From an uncultured Pseudomonadota bacterium (GTDB lineage: Bacteria > Desulfobacterota_B > Binatia > UBA9968): a stretch of DNA of 7,610 bases. A model generated the notes under the pieces. That model saw only the letters and a program-made list of their open reading frames with translations. It ran no database searches and was not told the origin of the DNA. The position numbers and the translations under genes are program-made. The stretch spans positions 1 through 7,610 of the forward strand of contig CAMLCX010000224.1 of NCBI GenBank assembly GCA_946478635.1, given 5' to 3'. Positions 1 to 6,600 of this stretch are shown here, piece after piece (the first letter of the stretch is position 1; each line of letters starts with the position of its first letter).

Positions 1-543
1 TATCGCGGCTTCGGCCTCTCGGAGGGCGACCCCACCGAGCGCGTCGTCTTGCAGGACGTCAAGCTCATCTATGACTACGCCGCGGCGCGTCCCGATGTGG
101 ACAGCGCCCGTATCGTTTTGTTCGGCCGCAGCATCGGCACCTACTTCGCGGTCGCTTTGGCAAAGACGCGCAAGATTCGCGGCGCGATCCTCGCCACGCC
201 CTTCGACAGCTTCGTCGCGCTCGGAGCCGAGCGCTATCCCTGGCTGCCGGTTAATCTGCTTATCAGCGGGCGCTATGACTCGGTGGCGATTGCACCCAAG
301 ATCAAAGTACCGGCGCTTTTTGTTCTCGCCGACGGTGACGACGTCACTCCCGCCGCGCATGGTGCCGCGCTCGCACGCGCCTGGGGCGGGCCCCAGCGCA
401 CCGTGACGCTCGCCGGCGCGCGTCACTACGGCATTGAGCGGCGCCCCGACTTCTGGAATGCGATCGGGGAGTTCCTGCGCGAGCTCGAACCGGCGCCTCA
501 GTTCCGATATGGTTCAGTCAAGGACGCCGGCGCGCAACCGTAG
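1..543 (+). CDS. Alpha/beta hydrolase (S33/dienelactone-hydrolase-like), 5'-truncated
   Basis: The reading frame is open from base 1, so the gene starts upstream of the window; 180 residues and the stop TAG (541-543) are visible. It opens with YRGFGLSEG, the conserved post-oxyanion YRGYGxSxG stretch of this superfamily. The nucleophile elbow GRSIG follows (visible residues 42-46, Ser44). The acid is probably Asp113 in DGDDVTP and the base His142 in GARHYG, so the catalytic triad is complete. About 80-100 N-terminal residues, including the oxyanion-hole strand, are missing because of the window edge and not because of mutation. A TTG at 49 could be taken for a start, but the motif before it shows that coding begins earlier. 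Members act as esterases, lipases or peptidases, and some carry an N-terminal membrane anchor. The substrate cannot be told. It converges with norZ across 83 bases. Confidence 0.88.
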   Translation, partial: YRGFGLSEGDPTERVVLQDVKLIYDYAAARPDVDSARIVLFGRSIGTYFAVALAKTRKIRGAILATPFDSFVALGAERYPWLPVNLLISGRYDSVAIAPKIKVPALFVLADGDDVTPAAHGAALARAWGGPQRTVTLAGARHYGIERRPDFWNAIGEFLRELEPAPQFRYGSVKDAGAQP

Positions 544-626
544 CCATTTCATTTGTCCTCGTTTTTGCGACCCTGCCGCCCGAGTCTTTTCACCCAAAGG
601 TATCGCGCCTGTCGGGTGTGAGTTTC

Positions 627-2909
627 TCACGAGCCGGGCGTGTCGGAATCGTAAGTAAAGAGCAGGCGGGGCAATTCCGCTTCGGCGGCGATTCGTCGCG
701 GATTGGGAAAACGCACGGCGCGCCAGCAGAGCCACACCAGCGGCATGGCTCCGCCTAGTATGAACAGAGCGTCCCCCGGCAGCCGAGCCCATTCGAGAAA
801 ATTCACCCAGGAGAGCTCGAGAAAATCGAGGCTGCGCGCATGCCAGTAGCCGGTATCGATGGCATGGTAAAGTTGCACGATGCCAAGCGGAAAAAGATTG
901 ACAAAAGCCATCCAGGTCAAGCCGATATTCAACGACCAAAAGGAAATCATCGCGGCGTAGTCGCTCCACTTGTCCGCCTGCGTCAGGTAACGCAGGCAGA
1001 ACAATAAAAGGCCGGCGGCCAACATGCCGTACACTCCCATCATAGCGGTGTGGCCGTGGTTGGCGGTGAGAGCGGTGCCGATTTCATAGTAGCTTACCAC
1101 CGGCAAATTGATGAGAAAGCCGAATACGCCGGCGCCCAGAAAGTTCCACACTCCGACCGCCACCAGAAAGCGGATCGCCCAACGGTGCATATGATAGCGT
1201 TCGGTGGTCTTTTTTTCGCCGGACTTGATGAAGCTCCATGCTTCGAGCGTGAGTAACATCAAGGGAATCACTTCCATTGCCGAGAAGGTTGCGCCCAACG
1301 CCATATGCGCGACCGGCGTGCCGCTAAAGTAAAGATGATGCATCGTGCCGATGACGCCGCCGAGGGAATAAAGGATGATGTCCAAATAGATGACGCGCAG
1401 CGCCGTGGCTTCGCGGACAACGCCGAGCAAGACGAACATGTAAGCGACGATGACCGTGGTAAATAGCTCCAGGAAATCTTCCACCCAAAGGTGCACCACC
1501 CAAAAACGCCAGAAATCGTTGACGACGAAACCTTTGTCAGGGCCGGTGAGCAGACCGACCGCGTAGAAAGCCGGTATCGCCAGAGCCGCATAGAAGAGCA
1601 GCCACGGCATGTTGCCAAAATGTTCGTCGCTCAGCGTGCGACGTAGACCACGAAATAAAATGATGACCCAGAGAAAAAGCCCGATCACAAGTAGAACCTG
1701 CCATATTCGGCCGAGATCCAAGTACTCCCATCCTTGATGGCCAAACCAAAACCAGAGATCACCCAACCAGCCTTGTGCGCCGGCGTATTCTCCCGCCAGG
1801 CTGCCGAAAACGACGATTGCCACGGCGATAAGTAGCAATATTGTAAGAGCGCTCTGGCCGCGCGGCTCTTTTCCGGCGATGAGTGGAACGAGAAAGATTC
1901 CCGTCGCCAGATAAGACGCGGAGACCCAAAAGATCGCAAGCTGCACGTGCCAGGTACGGACGATATTAAAAGGCAGCAGCGCTGATACATCCACGCCGAA
2001 AAAAGCTCCCGGCTCTGCCCGGTAGTGAGCGATCAAACCTCCCGTAAGTGTCTGCAGGACGAACAGCAGAGAAGATACGAGAAGAAACCACACCACGGCA
2101 CTCTGAGCCGGAGTTACCGCGACATTGTCGACCGGTCGAAAACGGACCGGCTTAGAATCATCGCCGCTCCATCCGAGCCAGTCGTAACGCCCGAAGAGGT
2201 AGAATACGAGCCCCGTGCCGCCGAGTAGTCCGATGATCGAAATCACGCTCCAGACGATGGCATCGGCGGTCACGAAGTTTCCCGCCAGGGGCTCCGGCGG
2301 CCAGTTGCTTGTGTACGAGTAATTTTGACCCGGACGGTTGGCCGTCGCCGTCCATGCAGTCCAGGCAAAGAATGCGGTCAGTCGACGAATATCTTCGCGA
2401 TCGGCAATCCAGTTGGCCTGGGCGCCGCCACGGCTTTGGGCAGACTGAAAGAATGATTGATAGTACTTGACCATCATCTCGTGCGCCCCGGCCCTGGCAT
2501 CGCTCCAGCGAAGCTTATCTTCTGATTGACTATAGGTGTTGTCGTGAAGCTCGGCGGCAACCCGATCGCGCCCCGACAGGCCGCGCGCGGACGTGTCCTG
2601 ATAACGTTTGCCGAGAAACTCCGCCGTTTTGTGAAGATACTCGGCGGTAAAATCCGGCCCCAGGTACGCGCCGTGACCGTAGACTGATCCGTATTCCATG
2701 AGGCCGTGGCGCTGAAAGACATTCATTCCCCCAATGATGTCGTCACCCGTGAAAAGTGTTTTGTCGCCGGCCACGATCTGTGCGGGCAAGGGCGGCTGAT
2801 CGCGGTATACCAGATAAGCGAGAATTCCCAGGACGGTAAAGCCGATCAAATAGGTCACCACCGCGCCCTGAAACCATCGATTGGAAATCGGCATTATTTT
2901 TTGACCCAT
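627..2909 (-). CDS. norZ: Quinol-dependent nitric oxide reductase (qNOR), single large subunit
   Basis: This 760-residue inner-membrane enzyme reduces two NO to N2O with electrons from quinol; norZ is often annotated norB. It has an N-terminal membrane helix (about 14-35), a hydrophilic periplasmic domain to about 215 with the qNOR stretch MEYGSVYGHGAYLGPDFTAE, then the many-helix haem-copper-oxidase-like core. Visible key residues are H321 (RTWHVQL, haem b), H473 and E477 (HLWVE), H524 and H525 (GTMHHLYFSG, FeB), E546, and H618/H620 (NHGHTAMMG, haem ligands). GHQGWEYLDLGR (390-401) is typical of qNOR. The quinol pocket residues known from Geobacillus qNOR appear conserved: H295, E299 and F303 in HYRAEPGAF, and D713 in RLPGD. 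Length matches the family. The ATG at 2909 has GAGGTG (2915-2920) five bases upstream. No norD, norQ or NO-sensor gene is beside it. It follows a toxin-antitoxin pair by 59 bases on the same strand. Confidence 0.97.
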   Translation of the reverse strand: MGQKIMPISNRWFQGAVVTYLIGFTVLGILAYLVYRDQPPLPAQIVAGDKTLFTGDDIIGGMNVFQRHGLMEYGSVYGHGAYLGPDFTAEYLHKTAEFLGKRYQDTSARGLSGRDRVAAELHDNTYSQSEDKLRWSDARAGAHEMMVKYYQSFFQSAQSRGGAQANWIADREDIRRLTAFFAWTAWTATANRPGQNYSYTSNWPPEPLAGNFVTADAIVWSVISIIGLLGGTGLVFYLFGRYDWLGWSGDDSKPVRFRPVDNVAVTPAQSAVVWFLLVSSLLFVLQTLTGGLIAHYRAEPGAFFGVDVSALLPFNIVRTWHVQLAIFWVSASYLATGIFLVPLIAGKEPRGQSALTILLLIAVAIVVFGSLAGEYAGAQGWLGDLWFWFGHQGWEYLDLGRIWQVLLVIGLFLWVIILFRGLRRTLSDEHFGNMPWLLFYAALAIPAFYAVGLLTGPDKGFVVNDFWRFWVVHLWVEDFLELFTTVIVAYMFVLLGVVREATALRVIYLDIILYSLGGVIGTMHHLYFSGTPVAHMALGATFSAMEVIPLMLLTLEAWSFIKSGEKKTTERYHMHRWAIRFLVAVGVWNFLGAGVFGFLINLPVVSYYEIGTALTANHGHTAMMGVYGMLAAGLLLFCLRYLTQADKWSDYAAMISFWSLNIGLTWMAFVNLFPLGIVQLYHAIDTGYWHARSLDFLELSWVNFLEWARLPGDALFILGGAMPLVWLCWRAVRFPNPRRIAAEAELPRLLFTYDSDTPGS

Positions 2910-2919
2910 TTTTTCACCT

Positions 2920-2953
2920 CGGCTTTGACGATGTTGACCGTCCTCTTCAGTGA
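2920..2953 (-). repeat. 34-bp match to the 3' end of the substrate-binding-protein gene; possible gene relic
   Basis: Bases 2920-2953 match 3755-3788 (inside the binding-protein gene) at 28 of 34 positions, both read on the minus strand. The codon register is kept: SLKRTVNIVKAE here against SLKRMYDIVKAA in the intact protein (residues 293-304), 8 of 12 identical. The frame runs on to a TAA at 2894-2896, just inside norZ, and is closed upstream by the antitoxin stop at 2969-2971. An ATG at 2954-2956 would make a 20-codon mini-ORF, but no clear ribosome site precedes it. The best reading is the end of a second, decayed binding-protein gene, because such genes often occur in several copies. Chance or an unrelated short leader is still possible because the match is short. 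Confidence 0.4.
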
Positions 2954-2968
2954 CATCCGACCGATGAC

Positions 2969-3295
2969 TTACGCCACCCGTTTTCGCATCGGCCGGACTG
3001 TGAGCTGCATTCCCATCGCCCGTAGAACGGCTCGCAGGCTCTTAAGCTCGGGATTCCCTTTCGGCGAGAGAGTACGGTAGAGGGTGTTGGCATTTAACTT
3101 TGCCTGATCGGCAAGGTTTTGTACTCCGCCAAAGGCTTTGGACATACGTCGAAGCGCCAGCATCAATTCCACTTGGTCGCCGTCTTCAAGGATAGAATTC
3201 AAATACTCTGCTGCAAACGCCGGGTCCTTGCGAAAGCTCTCGATCGTTGCTTGTTCGTGGCTACGGGTTATCTTCGATTTTGTTTTCATAGTCAT
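2969..3295 (-). CDS. Type II antitoxin, HigA-like helix-turn-helix (addiction module antidote family)
   Basis: This 108-residue protein resembles the putative addiction module antidote family (TIGR02684-like, HigA-like). The N-terminal half (about 15-50, SFRKDPAFAAEYLNSILED) matches the family's start. An XRE-type helix-turn-helix lies at about 55-95, with GVQNLADQAKLN as the first helices and TLYRTLSPKGNPELKSL as the recognition region. The protein should bind and neutralise the toxin encoded just upstream and repress their shared promoter. The start ATG at 3293-3295 overlaps the toxin stop as ATGA, a usual sign of translational coupling. A second in-frame ATG at 3287-3289 is an alternative. 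The toxin-first order is that of higBA rather than relBE. The gene appears intact. Confidence 0.88.
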   Translation of the reverse strand: MTMKTKSKITRSHEQATIESFRKDPAFAAEYLNSILEDGDQVELMLALRRMSKAFGGVQNLADQAKLNANTLYRTLSPKGNPELKSLRAVLRAMGMQLTVRPMRKRVA

Positions 3296-3612
3296 CGCTT
3301 TCTCTGCTTAAAATCACGCCGATACCGCACGGCGTTTTTGATATCCGCCGACTGATCGCGCTTCGACCCACCACTAAGTAGCAGTACAATGTTTTTCCCC
3401 TCTTGCGCATAGTACACGCGATACCCCGGGCCGAAATCAATTCGCAATTCCCAAACACCATCCTGACAGAACTTGTGATCACCGAAGTGTCCGCTCTCTA
3501 CCCGGTCCACTCGACGCTGAATGGCCACTCGCCCTTTGACGTCCTTCAAAGCATCGAGCCACTGCTGGTAAAGGTCATCGCCGGACGCAGTGAGATAATG
3601 CCGGATTTCCAC
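3292..3612 (-). CDS. Type II toxin, RelE/ParE superfamily, HigB-like (addiction module killer family)
   Basis: This 106-residue basic protein resembles the putative addiction module killer family (TIGR02683-like), part of the RelE/ParE fold. Most members studied are ribosome-dependent or free mRNA interferases. The diagnostic block is GVWELRIDFGPGYRVYY (52-68), followed by IVLLLSGGSKRDQ (75-87) and a basic C-terminal helix ending RYRRDFKQRKR. The N-terminal stretch with DLYQQWLDALKD is also typical. Length is normal and no frameshift is seen. The start codon is GTG at 3610-3612. It is the only usable start, because a TAA closes the frame 18 bases upstream, and no clear Shine-Dalgarno precedes it. 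The downstream gene is its antitoxin, overlapping by four bases. The target and activity are inferred from the family only. Confidence 0.9.
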   Translation of the reverse strand: MEIRHYLTASGDDLYQQWLDALKDVKGRVAIQRRVDRVESGHFGDHKFCQDGVWELRIDFGPGYRVYYAQEGKNIVLLLSGGSKRDQSADIKNAVRYRRDFKQRKR

Positions 3613-3619
3613 TAAACTT

Positions 3620-3647
3620 ATTTTAGCTTATAAGCGAAAGATTGCAA
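3620..3647 (-). promoter_or_regulatory. Predicted promoter and operator of the toxin-antitoxin pair
   Basis: On the minus strand TTGCAA (3642-3647) and TAAAAT (3620-3625) lie 16 bases apart and fit -35 and -10 boxes. The spacer holds the perfect 10-bp palindrome GCTTATAAGC (3626-3635), directly against the -10 box. This is where an autorepressing antitoxin would be expected to bind. A second small inverted repeat, CTAAA/TTTAG, overlaps the -10 box and runs towards the start codon. Transcription from this promoter would begin within a few bases of the GTG at 3612, giving a leaderless or nearly leaderless message. The region is visibly AT-richer than its surroundings. Confidence 0.45.
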
Positions 3648-3677
3648 TATTCGCGGGTTTGAGGCGGTCTCTGACCC

Positions 3678-4664
3678 CTACTTGATCTTTTTCGATCTTA
3701 TGTAAGGCCCGGTATCGAAGGCGCTCTCGGGCGCGTCTTTGGCGGCGCCGCCGGCGGCTTTGACAATGTCGTACATCCTCTTCAGCGATGCGATATCCGC
3801 CGTTTCGAAGCTTGCGATATAGGCGCCGTCCCACTGACTGGCATAGGCGCGCGCATCGGTGGCGCTCATATTCGCGGCCTTCTGTAATATCTCGGCGACC
3901 CGCGGCTTGTTTTTGGAGCCGTATTGAAGTGCGTTGCGCGCGGCGGCGATAAATTTCGCCACCGCATCCGCGTTCTTGGCGAGGTAGTCGTTATAGACGA
4001 TGGTGACGGCAAGGATCGGCGGAGCATTTCCTTTGGTGAGATTTTTCCATTCGTCGACGATGCTTCCCAACCTGCGGAGCTTGACCTCTTCCATCTGCGC
4101 CAGCGTTACGGAGCGCAGCACGCCGGCGTCGATGTCCTTCTGCGTCAAAAATTGCGCGAGCTGTGCTTCGTTTCCCGGCGCGACGCTGTAGTCGTTTTGC
4201 TTGAGACCGAAGTTGTGGTCGAGGATCGCAGTCGCAATGGCATGGGTCGCGCTGCCCGGAGGCGACATGCCGATCTTCTTGCCCTTGAGATCGCTGACGG
4301 ATTTGATCGGCGAACCGTCGAGCGCGACAATTTGCGCTTCGGCGATCTGGGTGGCCAGCACGATCTTTACCGGCACGCCGTCGGCGGCGATGCCGATGGA
4401 GTTGGTCGACGGCGCGGCGAAGGCGACATCGATGGCGTTGGATACGATGGCCCGGGTGGGTCCGTTGACCTCGGCAAATTTTACCCACTCGACGTTGAGG
4501 CCCTGGCCCTCGGCAAACTTCATCTGCTCCATGACCGAGCCGAACCCGAGGCTAAAGCCGCTGGTCCAGTACCCGACCCGCATCTTTTGCGCAAAGAGTT
4601 GGCCCGGCACGGCCGCGATTGAAGCGAGGACTAACGCGGCAAGGATCGCTCTGGTGTTTTTCAT
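3678..4664 (-). CDS. NitT/TauT-family ABC transporter substrate-binding protein
   Basis: This 328-residue secreted binding protein is of the NMT1/THI5-like (SsuA/TauA/NrtA) fold and captures substrate in the periplasm for the permease and ATPase encoded upstream. A Sec signal peptide covers residues 1-25 (basic MKNTR, hydrophobic core, LFA cleavage site before QKMRVGYW). The first lobe follows, with RVGYWTSGFSLG, AIVSNAIDVAFAAPST and VKIVLATQIA. The family's SDLKGKKIGMSPPGSATH stretch (124-141) leads to the second lobe with LTQKDIDAGVL. The start ATG at 4662-4664 is preceded at five bases by GGGAGG (4670-4675). The ligand cannot be assigned; nitrate, sulfonates, bicarbonate, thiamine or riboflavin precursors and others all use this fold. 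The gene is last in the transporter operon, 84 bases after the ATPase gene, and may also have its own promoter. Confidence 0.93.
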   Translation of the reverse strand: MKNTRAILAALVLASIAAVPGQLFAQKMRVGYWTSGFSLGFGSVMEQMKFAEGQGLNVEWVKFAEVNGPTRAIVSNAIDVAFAAPSTNSIGIAADGVPVKIVLATQIAEAQIVALDGSPIKSVSDLKGKKIGMSPPGSATHAIATAILDHNFGLKQNDYSVAPGNEAQLAQFLTQKDIDAGVLRSVTLAQMEEVKLRRLGSIVDEWKNLTKGNAPPILAVTIVYNDYLAKNADAVAKFIAAARNALQYGSKNKPRVAEILQKAANMSATDARAYASQWDGAYIASFETADIASLKRMYDIVKAAGGAAKDAPESAFDTGPYIRSKKIK

Positions 4665-4685
4665 CTTGGCCTCCCGTGGTTCAAA

Positions 4686-4706
4686 GGATGAAGGATAAGG
4701 GATAAA
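4686..4706 (+). repeat. Three tandem 7-bp units in the 5' leader of the binding-protein gene
   Basis: Three consecutive heptamers, GGATGAA (4686-4692), GGATAAG (4693-4699) and GGATAAA (4700-4706), follow the pattern GGATRAR on the plus strand. On the transcribed minus strand they are pyrimidine-rich TTATCC units lying between the predicted -10 box and the ribosome site of the binding-protein gene. They could come from slippage or be a binding or leader element. No known motif was recognised. Confidence 0.5.
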
Positions 4707-4711
4707 TTATA
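4706..4711 (-). promoter_or_regulatory. Candidate internal promoter (-10 box) for the binding-protein gene
   Basis: The minus strand carries a perfect TATAAT at 4706-4711 in the 84-base gap between the ATPase and binding-protein genes. At 17-18 bases spacing there is no good -35; TTGAGC is present but 21 bases away. If used, it would let the binding protein be made in excess over the membrane parts, which is common for ABC importers. The small dyad CTTGCGAGCAAG (5-bp arms) sits just upstream on the minus strand and is not followed by a T-run, so it is not an obvious terminator. Confidence 0.3.
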
Positions 4712-4748
4712 AATGACTTGCTCGCAAGATTTGCTCAACGATCACGAT

Positions 4749-5543
4749 TCATATCAACGCGCGCAGCTGTTGCAAGTAACCCGTCACTGCCGGTTGCGTA
4801 ATGTCCCGCGGCCGGGGTGGCGCGATGTCCACGACTTCGCGGATTGTTCCCGGCCGCGCCGACATGACCGCGACCTGGTCGGCCAGCAGCACGGCTTCCG
4901 CAACATCGTGGGTGACAAAGACCACGGTCATGGGTTTGAGCTCATGAATGCGCAGCAGCTCTTCGTGCATCAGAGCCCGGGTTTGCGCGTCGAGCCGGGA
5001 AAAGGGCTCATCCATCAGCAGAATGCGCGGCTCGGTGACCAGACTGCGCGCCAACGCGACGCGGCTGCGCATGCCGCCGGACAGCTGATAGGGAAACGCT
5101 TTTTCGAAGCCTTCCAACTCTGCGAGCTGCAGAGCTTGGAGCGCGCGCTGGGCGCGCTCCTTTTTTGAAATGGCGCCGGCTTCCAGGGCGAACTCGACAT
5201 TATGGATCGCCGTGCGCCATGGCAGGAGCCGGTCGTCCTGAAACATGTAGCTAATGGAGCGCCAATCGTTAAATTCCTCGCTGGCCGCGCCGCAGATGCA
5301 GACCTGGCCGCGGTCAGGCTTGACGATGCCGGAAATAATATTGAGCAGCGTGCTCTTGCCCGAGCCCGACGCGCCGATCAAGCCGACGATCGACTGCGGC
5401 CGCACGGTCAGGTTTACGTCTTTCAACACCTCGATCCTGTGGTTGCCGTTGGTGAAGTTTTTGTTTATGGCGCTCAGCCGGATCGCCGGCGGCGTCTGTT
5501 CCGTGTCGGAGCAAGTTTGCGTACTGAGTTCGATTTGATTCAT
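4749..5543 (-). CDS. NitT/TauT-family ABC transporter ATP-binding protein (SsuB/TauB-like)
   Basis: This 264-residue cytoplasmic nucleotide-binding subunit powers the importer. All the expected motifs are present in order: Walker A GASGSGKST (57-65), Q-loop FQDDRLLPW (Q102), ABC signature LSGGM (154-158), Walker B ILLMDEP with catalytic E179, D-loop SRLD, and switch His212 in VTHD. The FQDDRLLPW form of the Q-loop is typical of the nitrate/sulfonate/taurine subfamily. The first 20 or so residues are polar and not conserved in the family. The start ATG (5541-5543) has no strong ribosome site and lies 16 bases after the permease stop, so translation is probably coupled. The ABC domain is ordinary in length, with no fused regulatory or C-terminal binding domain. 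It is the second gene of the transporter operon. Confidence 0.95.
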   Translation of the reverse strand: MNQIELSTQTCSDTEQTPPAIRLSAINKNFTNGNHRIEVLKDVNLTVRPQSIVGLIGASGSGKSTLLNIISGIVKPDRGQVCICGAASEEFNDWRSISYMFQDDRLLPWRTAIHNVEFALEAGAISKKERAQRALQALQLAELEGFEKAFPYQLSGGMRSRVALARSLVTEPRILLMDEPFSRLDAQTRALMHEELLRIHELKPMTVVFVTHDVAEAVLLADQVAVMSARPGTIREVVDIAPPRPRDITQPAVTGYLQQLRALI

Positions 5544-5559
5544 GGCGCAGTGACAAGAA

Positions 5560-6381
5560 TCATTGCATTTCCACGCCCTTTTTCCAGCGGAACAGATAAT
5601 TTTCCAACGGCCTCAAGAATCCCATTTCGATCGTCGCCATCATGATGACGAGCGTCACAGTCCAGGCGAAGACCTGGTCGGTTCTGATCAGGTCGGCGGC
5701 TTGCCGCAGCCGATAGCCGACCCCGCTCGAAGATCCGATGGTTTCGGCGACCAGCGACACGCGCCAGCTAAATCCGAAGGCGAGCCGGGCGCCGGAGAAA
5801 AAATAGGGAAGAATGGTCGGCAGGTAAATCTTTGTCATGACCTTCCAGCGCGGCATGCGCAGCACCTGCGCGAGTTCGATGAAATCGGCGTTGACCGCCC
5901 GCGTGCCTTGCCAGACGTTGGTGATGATCAAGGGCATGGCGGTCATGAACACCACGAAGATCGTGGTTGCATTCGAGATTCCGAACCAGATGATGGCGAA
6001 AATCGCCCAGATCGCCGAAGAGACCGTGTTCAAGACCGGGATCACCGGTTCGAAAAATTCCCCGGCGCGCCGGTTCGCGCCGAGCACGATGCCGAACGGC
6101 AATCCGACCAGTGCCGCCACGACAAAACCGACGGCGACGCGCCACAGGGTGATGCCGAGATTGTTCCACAGATCGCCATTGGCGACGATGAGCCGAAGAG
6201 CGCCCCAGACGCGCGCCGGACCGGGCAGAATATAATGCGGCACCGACAGGGATGAAAACCACCAGACCGCGATGACCGCGGCGACCAAGAAAAAGCGCTC
6301 GGCGACCAGGTCGAGCCTCAGCCTACGGGAAACCTGCTGCGGTATTTTCTCGTCGATGATTCCGCTCGATGTTTTCGCCAT
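5560..6381 (-). CDS. NitT/TauT-family ABC transporter permease (SsuC/TauC-like)
   Basis: This 273-residue inner-membrane permease forms the channel of the importer as a homodimer. Its first membrane segment is at about 29-45 (FFLVAAVIAVWWF), followed by YILPGPARVW, a sequence common in this subfamily, and about five more helices. The cytoplasmic EAA-type coupling loop runs through ADFIELAQVLRMPRWKVMTKIYLP (about 165-188), split here by its key residues E169 and P188. Near the C-terminus, AETIGSSSGVGYRLRQAADL is also typical. The chosen start is ATG at 6379-6381, which has AGGTG (6386-6390) four bases upstream. A GTG at 6421-6423 preceded by GAGG would add 14 residues rich in Arg and is less likely. 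The gene is first in the operon. Upstream lies the divergent region shared with the SYLF gene. Confidence 0.92.
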   Translation of the reverse strand: MAKTSSGIIDEKIPQQVSRRLRLDLVAERFFLVAAVIAVWWFSSLSVPHYILPGPARVWGALRLIVANGDLWNNLGITLWRVAVGFVVAALVGLPFGIVLGANRRAGEFFEPVIPVLNTVSSAIWAIFAIIWFGISNATTIFVVFMTAMPLIITNVWQGTRAVNADFIELAQVLRMPRWKVMTKIYLPTILPYFFSGARLAFGFSWRVSLVAETIGSSSGVGYRLRQAADLIRTDQVFAWTVTLVIMMATIEMGFLRPLENYLFRWKKGVEMQ

Positions 6382-6600
6382 GAAACACCTGCGCCGAAAC
6401 TTGTGAAGATTTGATTCATACACGAAATCGCCTCGATGTCACCAGGGGCGGTTTCGGAACGGCAAAATCTCAAGACGATTGAGAAGGTCGGGGCGAGAGA
6501 ATAATTTAATTGACGCAATTGTTGTGGCGACGATTTCTATAGTTTACTCTGAAAACCAATACAGGCTGGAACTGGATCTTATGCCAGAGAGAGGTGCACG
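6382..6600. other. Divergent intergenic region between the transporter operon and the SYLF gene
   Basis: These 219 bases should hold promoters for both directions. The clearest features are an AT-rich core at 6500-6520 with a small dyad (AATTG at 6508-6512 and CAATT at 6516-6520), a TTGACG at 6510-6515 and a TATAGT at 6538-6543. The last two face the SYLF gene but are 22 bases apart, too far for a standard promoter. No riboswitch-like or attenuator structure was recognised. The SYLF ribosome site (GAGG, 6591-6594) is at the right end. Confidence 0.5.

Noticed and set aside
49..543. TTG at 49 as the start of the hydrolase
   Set aside because: The frame is open to base 1 and the preceding residues carry the conserved YRGFGLSEG motif, so the gene begins outside the window.
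591..630. Terminator between the hydrolase and norZ
   Set aside because: CACCC/GGGTG (591-595, 614-618) and GTGAG/CTCAC (618-622, 626-630) can form small stems, but neither is followed by a T-run on either strand and the second overlaps the norZ stop.
2925..2938. Tandem TTGAC boxes 9 bp apart as a regulator site for norZ
   Set aside because: They do not match FNR/DNR, NsrR or NorR patterns and lie within the stretch explained by similarity to the binding-protein gene.
3924..4622. Long plus-strand open frame opposite the binding-protein gene
   Set aside because: It is Arg/Asp-rich, matches no family and lies wholly over a well-supported gene with signal peptide and ribosome site.
5563..6255. 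Long plus-strand open frame opposite the permease gene
   Set aside because: Its His/Asp/Arg-rich composition is what antisense of a membrane-protein gene in GC-rich DNA gives; there is no domain and no ribosome site.
6382..6423. GTG at 6421-6423 as the permease start
   Set aside because: It has a GAGG upstream, but the added 14 residues are not family-like and the internal ATG has its own AGGTG at good spacing. Kept only as an alternative.
6510..6543. TTGACG and TATAGT as the SYLF promoter
   Set aside because: The spacing is 22 bases, outside the normal 16-18 range.
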